Notes under the pieces: model-generated
Told to the model about the DNA's origin: nothing
Database searches by the model: none
What the model saw: only the letters and a program-made list of their open reading frames with translations
In this document: one piece after another, positions 27,301-36,300 of the stretch
Layout: every line of letters starts with the position of its first letter
Position numbering within the stretch: the stretch's first letter is position 1
DNA from: Pontederia crassipes
Lineage: Eukaryota > Streptophyta > Magnoliopsida > Commelinales > Pontederiaceae
DNA: 64,000 nucleotides
Direction of reading: 5' to 3'
Assembly (NCBI GenBank): GCA_030549335.1
Contig: JAUKPH010000017.1
Coordinates: 13,043,501 to 13,107,500 of the forward strand
Program-made: the position numbers and the translations under genes

Positions 27301-30300
27301 GCAATGAGGAAAATATAATTCCTCGATACTTGTTAAAAATACATGTTCAGGACCATAAGAGTACACAATAAAATATTTTTTTTGGAGGGTGAAAGGATTG
27401 CCTAGACAAATGGGTAACCATCCATTTTGTGCTAAAACTTCGCATCACAAAATATCTTAATACAAGGTCGAATGTGAATCAACTCCGCTAAGAGAATGAA
27501 TAAATCAATCAAACAGTTCAAAATAGTAACTTTCCATATGACAAGCAACAGATTAGCAAAGATCCAAATATTAATTTCTGAACAAAATAGTATACCTTAA
27601 GAAAGTGTGGTCATTTCTTTTTTTTAGACGAAAATGTAATCATTATAAGTAAGTCAAAATGATAAGCAAAAAAAATAAAGCATCCTTTCATGATGAAATA
27701 ATTAAGTATAGGGTTATTTCCTTAAACCTCCCCTAAACTATCACAATTTTTCACATCTAACCTCAAAATATGGACTTAATTTTTCGTATCCCTAAACTAT
27801 CATGAATTTTTCACTTTAATCCTTTCGCCTACTTTTGTTAAGGTTTTTGTTATCTTTGCTTTTATTCATTTATGAAAAGACTAAATTACCCCTCCCTCCA
27901 AAACACATCAATGAAAAACTTAGTCTTGGAGGGAGGGGTAACTTAGTCTTTTCATAAATGGGAAAAATCAAAGATAACAGAAAACTTAACATAAGTAGAC
28001 GGTAGGATTAAAGTGAAAAATTCATGATAATTTAGAAACACAGAAAATTAAGTCCATACTTTGAGGTTTGATGCGAAAAATCGCGATAGTTTAGGGGAAA
28101 TCTAAGGAAATAACTCTCAAGTATAAGTTGTCTAGCATATAATTCTAGGATAAATAAACCACCCTTTCAAAAAGAAGTAAATGTAATCTTCTTCTTTTTT
28201 CTTTTGAAGAGGGAAAGGATAGCTACTGAGGTTGTTTAGCCAACCAGTTGTATTAATGAATTCCAAAATCTACAATATACAAGCAAGTAAGAAAAGCAAA
28301 TAAAAAAAAACTCAAGAGGGTATGGAATCCATCAAAAATCTTAACATAATAATTTCTAGAGTTAGTATCTGTTTTTTGTATAATACTTGCATTCTTACCT
28401 TGGTCCAGCATTAGCATTTTCTTGTGAAGAAGTTCTTTTGGAAGCCTACTTTGCAAGAAGTTTATATTATGATGGTTTTGTCCTGCAAACGTGCAAGATT
28501 ATATATCAGAGGTCCAGCATTAGCATTTTCTTGTGAAGAAGTTCTTTTGGAAGCCAACTTTGCAAAAAGTTTATATTAAGATGGTTTTGTCCTGAACACG
28601 TGCAAGATTATATATCAGAACCTCAAGTGCTACTGAGGTTTACAGATGAATAGTACATAAGATATACAAGTCATCTAAACTTATTATCTTAAGACTCATC
28701 TGCATGAACAAGTGTACTTATAACCATTTAGGATCACAAGTAACATATAAGCTTCGACAAAGGTTACAAGATCAGATAATAAGAAACAGACAGAAAAAAT
28801 ACTATAAAAATATGATGTAAAGTTTTAGTTCAATCTTGGATTTTACTTTTTAATTAATTAACACCTGAAATTTAAATTAATGGCTGTTAAAATGCCAATC
28901 TTTTTGTCAACTTGAGAACTCAATTTAACTCACATTGGCAACAAACAACAACAACAACAACAACAACAAAGCCTTATCCCACTAGGTGGGGTCGGCTACA
29001 TGGATCATACGACGTCATTCCGCTCTATTAGTAACCAAACCTTTCGGTATATTATTCACCAATAGATCTTGCTCTATTAGTTCGCCAAGTGTCCGCCTTG
29101 GCCTCCCTCTCCCTCTTTTAATCGGACTCCAGATTATTCGATCTACTCTTCTTACTGGCATCTAATGGTCTTCTCTGAACATGACCAAACCATCTCAAAC
29201 GATTCTCTACCATTTTCTCACTAATAGGAGCCACTCCGACTCGTTCACGTATATGGTCATTCCTAATCTTATCTAATCTTGTATGACCACACATCCATCT
29301 CAACATCTTCATTTCGGCTACCCCCACTTTACGTTCATGTTGTCCCTTCATAGCCCAACATTCACTACCATATAACACTGCTGGCCTTATAGCAGTACGA
29401 TAGAATTTTCCTTTAACTTTATTGGGTACCTTTCTATCACAAAGAACTCCAGTGGCTTTCCTCCACTTACACCAACCAGCTTGAATTCTATGATTAACAT
29501 CGTCATCAATCTCACCATCTTGTCTTACAATTGATTCTAAATATTTAAACTTTGTCACTTGAGGAATTATATCCTCCCCTAACCTAACTTTCAAATCGTC
29601 TCTAAGTTGTTTATTTGTGAAATTGCTATGCATATATTCTGTTTTATTCCTAGTTAAACGAAAACCCTTTGACTCCAACGTATTTCTCCATATTTCCAAT
29701 TTTGTATTAATCTCTTCTCTTGAATCCGCTAAAAGTACTATATCATCCGCAAATAGCATGCACTTAGGTACCTCCTCTGTGATACTCTCGGTTATAGCAT
29801 CGATAACTAAGTTAAATAGATACGGGCTTAAAGCTGATCCTTGATGTAGGCCAATTCCTATAGGAAATTCATTTGTCTCACCTCCGGGTGTCCTAACCCT
29901 AGTCAATGCCCCATCGTACATATCTTGTATTACCTTAATGTAGGCAACATTCACCCTCTTCTTTTGCAAGGCTTTCCAAAGTACATCCCTTGGTACCCGA
30001 TCATACGCCTTCTCTAAGTCAATGAAAGCCATATGTAAGTCTCTTCTCCTACTTCGATACTTCTCCATCATCCCCCTTAGTAAATAAATCGCCTCTGTAG
30101 TGGATCTTCCTGGCATGAACTCAAATTGTCTCTCAGAAATACTAGTCTCCATTCTCAATCTATGCTCAATCACTTTTTCCCATAATTTCATAGTGTGACT
30201 CATAAGTTTAATCCCTCTATAATTTGCACAATTCTGAATATCCCCTTTATTTTTGTAAATAGGAACTAATGTACTTAATCTCCAATCATCAGGCATCTTT

Positions 30301-33300
30301 TTCGACCGTAAAATCTCATTAAATAGTTTACATAACCACAACACACCTTTTTCTCCTAAACATTTCCAAACTTCAATCGGTATACCATCCGGTCCAACGG
30401 CTTTACCATTCTCCATTTTCTTAAGAGCTTCGCTAACCTCCGAGATTCTAATTCTACGATAAAATGACCTATTAAGCTCACATTCGCTAACTGTCAAGTC
30501 CTCCAAATCACAACGCGAACCTTCACATCCATCATTAAATAGCTTATAGAAATACTCTTCCCATCTGTTCTTAATATCTCCTTCAGTAACTAAAACCTTG
30601 CCAACTTCATTTTTTATGCATCTTACTTGATCCAAATCTCTCGACTCCTTCTCTTTGTTCCTTGCAATCTTGTAAATCCTTTGTTCACCCGCCTTTGTCC
30701 CTAACTCCTTATAAAACCCCTCGTATGCTTTAGCACGAGCATCACTAACTGCCTTCTTAGCCTCCCTTTTCGCCAAACGATACTTTTTCCAATTGTCAGA
30801 ACTATTGTCCAAGTGTATCGCCTTGAAACAATTCTTCTTATTACGCACCTTTTCTTGGACCTCCTCATTCCACCACCAAGTCTCCTTATCTCGTGGTCCA
30901 AAACCTTTTGATTCTCCTAAAATGGCTTTAGCAACCATTTCAACCTTTTTTGCCACATTCTTCCACATGATACTAGCATCTCCTTCTAACTCCCACACAC
31001 TTTCCTCTAATAACTTACTTCTAAAAGTCTCTCGCTTCTCCCCCTTTAACTGCCACCACTTGATCTTTCGATCAAAAACTGTTCGGGATTTTGGTTTTAT
31101 ACATTTTATTTGCATATCAAGAACTAACAATCTATGTTGTGTAGTCACCCCATGCCCAGGAATTACTTTGCAATTAGTGCAACGTCTTTTATCAGTATTT
31201 CTTATCAAGAAAAAATCGATTTGAGACCTATAAGTTCCACTTTTGTATGTGATTAAATGTTCCTCTCTCTTCCTAAAACAAGTGTTGATAATCTTAAGGT
31301 CGTATGCTAAAGAAAAATCAATAATAGTTTGTCCTTCCTCATTCAACTCCCCAAAACCAAAACCACCATGAACCCTTGCATGTGGTCCTGCCTCTTTACC
31401 AACATGTCCATTAAGGTCTCCCCCAATATAAACTTTCTCGGTTGTTGGTATACTTTCAATCAAACCCTCCATATCTGTCCAAAACTTCTCCTTGAGATGT
31501 GATTCTGCTCCTACTTGGGGTGCATATGCACTAATAATCTTCATAGTCTCCTTTCCAACAATTACTTTCACGGATATGATTCGATCCTCAATCCTTTTAA
31601 CTTCCACAACATTCTTCCTCCATTCTGCATCCGCGATAATACCAACACCATTCCTTCCATTTACCTTACCTGTGTACCAAAGTTTGGAACCATTTAACCT
31701 AATCTCTTTACTTCCCTCTCCTACCCATCTAGTTTCTTGCAAGCATAAGATACTAATCTTACGCTGGTCCATTACTTGTGCCACCTCGAGACGCTTCCCA
31801 TTCAACGTCCCAATGTTCCAAGAACCTAATCTGACCTTAGTCTCATGAACTAGCTTCTTTAACCGCCTCCGTCCATTAGAGTGCGGTAGCCCTTGCTTAT
31901 TTAACACTGCATTCAGGCGAGGATGCAGCGGCTCTTGCTCTCTTATCACTGTACCCGAGCTGTACAGCGCGTTACTTACGGGTAACGACCTAGCATTAAC
32001 ACAATATATTCGTTGATCCATGTTCATAAGATTCGACATGATTTTATGTTGGCTGTCGGGACCTAACACAACCCTCCTCCTTTATCCGGGCTTGGGACCG
32101 GCTATAAAATATAGGCGGAGTTACCGGCTTGGCAACAAACAGTTCAGTAAAAAAATTAAAATATGACAAGACTGGAACATTCTTTCATGAGTATCAAATA
32201 CATCATTTTATTACTACCCAAAAAAAGAAACATCATTGTTCTCGGAGTTTCAACATCTGTGCTCATAGAAAAACCTGCCCTGGAAATGAGTACACTTTGA
32301 ATTTAGAATGCAGCGATACTACTAAAGTTCTTAGCAAAACACATAACATAGGAGAAGAAGATAATTATAAGCTAATACTGCAAATGTTTCTAATGCAGAT
32401 ACAACAAAAAGTGTTTGCCAGTATTTCGACCAACTGTCAACATTTAGACATTTAACTCGGGGTTGATCACCATTGTAGTCAGGTGTTGCCCAGGTTTGGC
32501 TTTAATTTCTAATTCTGCTAGAGAATTGGTAATGAAACAGTTAGGAAGTTCCAAGAGAATTCATGTTGCCTCTGAACCCATGTCCAGTAGAGAAGTTTAC
32601 AAAAATGCCATAAAAAAGACAGTTGGATGTATTGGAAATACACTTGAGAAAAACTTTCTGTGTGATTTAAACAGAGGGATCTGCTATCTAATCATCAACA
32701 TAGAGAAGGATACTTTATGAGCATGATTATATACAACCCATCTTCTAAAAATTTAAAGATCAACCAATTAAGGTCATTTAAATTAGCCTACATATAACAA
32801 GATCTGCAACCTCATATTCCATTTCAAAATATCAGTCAATGTGGTTTGTGAGGGAAATTGTGACTATAGATTCCTTCCAATTAAAAATGGTTCATAGAAT
32901 CATAGGGTTTCACTGATTTTTTTTATTTGCAGTGTGGATGCTGGGAGCATTCTTTGAAAGATTGGGCGAAATGGGAGTAAAACGAATAAAAAACAGAAAG
33001 CATTAATGGCCATATAATGTGGGTAACATGATTCCTCAAAATTGACAAGTCACTTAATGCCAATGTTTTCCTGATGCACAAAACAAATTAGTATAACACC
33101 CTTTATTGTCAAAACACCATTCAGTATAAAGTGAAGGAACTTTTATGCATTAAAGACGCATATCTATTTGAGGAAATTTTCATGAAAAATCAAATGAAAT
33201 AAGAATGTCAGATCTATGATCTCCATCAGGCCTTCTAGTGTGCATAAAACATTTGCTTAGATGGAAGTCCCTAATATTTTTTCTAAGAAGGAAGTCACTG

Positions 33301-36300
33301 ATAATGATAATTGATATGAGTTCTGGTTCTTTGAAAGTTAAAACACTTGCATAAAATGCAAAAATTAAATATCTGGTACAGCAATCAACAAATCAAAATC
33401 AAAATACAACTTGAAATCCACATTTAGTAAGAGCATTGCATATATGAAATTCCATAATGCTCAGACATCTTTAGTAGAAAAATATTTTCATTTACCAATA
33501 GACCATGGCATCTCATAAGCATTTCCCAAATGGCACCCACTATTATTGACTCTTTTACTATGCTCTCAAAACAAAGTGAAGGAGAAAACAATCTCCTGGT
33601 GGAGTAACCATCACATCTGAAATTCTCTGCATAAATAGTTCAAATGCAGGTAAACATCCTATCATTGGAAAATATGGAACTTTGTCACCCCTTTGCTACT
33701 AGCTGTGTCCCTCACCAATAGCACTGAAATTTTACAGCATAGTAGCTAAATGAGACCCGCCTAGCTAAATATGACCCCCCCAACCGACAAGATTGGAACA
33801 ACCGAACATGAGCAACCACCGGCATGGATAATTACTCGTATTGGCAGATGTCACTATATCATAAACTCACTTTGAATATTGGAATTCAGTTTTTTTTTCG
33901 GATATTTACTCCTAAAGTATGTAAGATCAAATTACTTCTTAATAATTGTAGTTCGCAACAAATATTCATTGCATAAACATTTGTCAAACCAATGGAATGT
34001 ACATTGCATAATAACAGCGATGTTGATGGATAACAAAACTAAGCACTCAGGTTGTATTCGTTTAGGGGAAATTTTTACAGGAAAATGTTTCCACCGTTTT
34101 CCTATCTTAGGTAACCTAAAACATCTTGGTCAAAAACACAACTATTTTGCTGTTTTTTCCCTTTATTCCTTTGCTTTTGTTCCTCCATACACACTTGTAA
34201 GTTTCTCAGTTTTTTATGATTTTTAATACAAAGTGGATGACTACCCAAGATTAGTACCCATCTTTCAATTCCTTAAAGAAACAATGAACATAAAAAAAGA
34301 AAAGACAAACTCGACTGAGTGTGGACACCCACAAAAACAATCCAACCCTCCGACTCGCCAATAAAAAATGACATATGATGTATAATATTTTCTACGTGTC
34401 ACGTCTCACCACAAAGAGGAAGTGTGAAGTCATGCTATAATCAGATGCCTCAAGTGATGGCCAACGTCACTCACTTGGGCGAAAAGAAACATAATCAAGT
34501 GGCATAACCTTCATTTCAATTATCAAAAAAGGTGAGCAAAAAATCAATCAATTTCTTTTCCTTTAGTGATAAGTTGATACACCTTATTAATGACTTGTAA
34601 TATCATTTCTTATTCATCAAAAAGAATAATTAATAGAATTATGAATAATTTTTCAAATTTCCGATAATCATGCATTGTATTTTAGAATTGTGATACAACT
34701 TTATTCTGATATGAGGACAGTCTGTCAACTTAAGCTTATCTCGATTTTCTTTCTTGTGGTGTTAGCTTGACATTGACATGTTAGTGTCACACCAACAAGT
34801 AACGTGCCAACCTAATACAGTAGGAAAAAGGGACCCTTCTAAGAAAGAAATTAAGTTTAGATTGTTCAGTTACAATTTAAAGTTGAGTGATGATTTAGAT
34901 ACCAATGATTTTTTTCGGTCACAAAGGTAATACAAGAAAAGATTAATCTGAAAATAAATGAGCACATAACTCTTAGTATGGAATTGGACCTGAGACCTTG
35001 TGGTCTATAAGTCAAGAAATGTGTCCCTGCACCATGCGCTCATTCCAGTATACCAATGAGTTTATAGTCTCCCACAAATTCTTCCAGCACAAGTCATTAC
35101 AATTCTTTTTGCACCAAGAAGAATTTGGGTATCTTTTTTAAGAGATATTTTTTTATCATATTGCAGATTAAAATAAAAATCTTCAAAACGGCACTGTAAA
35201 CAGTGATGCCAGTAGGAATTGGCACACATTTACATGCAAGTATACAAACATTATCTGAGGCTTTGTAAGTTCTAAACTTGCGATATGCCATTCCTATTAC
35301 AATACAAGTCTGAAGCAAGCCGATCGCATACAGGCTAGAAACAGTTGATGTGAATCAAAAGGATAATTTCAGTTACTTCTCTTCAACCTCTTTGAATGAT
35401 TAGTAACATGTTTATTTCCCTTTTATCGTGCTCACTTTCTTGTTTGCTTCTATATTTCACTAGTGAATGAGCGTAAAAAATACATCTATCACAGAATCAC
35501 TTTGCTCTTTATATTGTAACTTCTATCAACTCTCTCCATCCTTTTGCTCGTCATTATAGTCTCCTCTCTGCCTCCTATAATAATGTCTGTTTCTGCTATA
35601 TTTAAGATACCAGGACCATGATGGTGCATGCTGATTAGATCATAGTCATCATCCTTTTGCTGGCCTAAAAGAGTGATTGATGCCTGACAATGGATACCGT
35701 TTGTCTGAAAGAAAAGAAAAAGCAGGCTTTGCACATTACATTCATGATATAATAGGTTAATTTCTATGTTAAGTGCTAAATAATAAGGGCTGGTATATTC
35801 TAAGTTTGGATCCAATGGAGATGCATATTAACAGAGGAATCTAGTCACATTTTGTGGGATAAAAAAAGGCAATGTTAAAGCAACTGCGTATTAGTTGACT
35901 CACATACTCAAACAAGGACAGTCATGATTTGGGTAATGAATGCAGATCCTCCAGACGAATCCTGTCAAGGATCATTTCCATAAAGTATAAACGTTGCCAT
36001 TCAATACAACAACAACAATAAAGCCTTATCCCACTAGGTGGGGTCGGCTACATGGATCATACGACGCCATTCCGCTCTTTAACACTGCATTCAGGCGAGG
36101 ATGCAGCGGCTCTTGCTCCCTTATCACTGTACCCGAGCTGTACAGCGCGTTACTTACGGGTAATGACCTAGCATTAACACAATATATTCGTTGATCCATG
36201 TTCATAAGATTCGACATGATTTTATGCTTAACACAACCCTCCTCCTTTATCCGGGCTTGGGACCGGCTATAAAATATAGGCGGAGTTCAATAAAGGGATT

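Noticed and set aside
29118..32039. Possible host gene for a craniofacial development protein 2-like factor
   Set aside because: The name is a known mislabel of plant RTE LINE ORFs; target duplications, the TTG tail and FADD motif show a retrotransposon.
34930..35050. tRNA gene or tRNA-derived SINE on the minus strand
   Set aside because: GGTCCAATTCC fits the B box poorly, no acceptor stem pairs, and no target duplication was seen.
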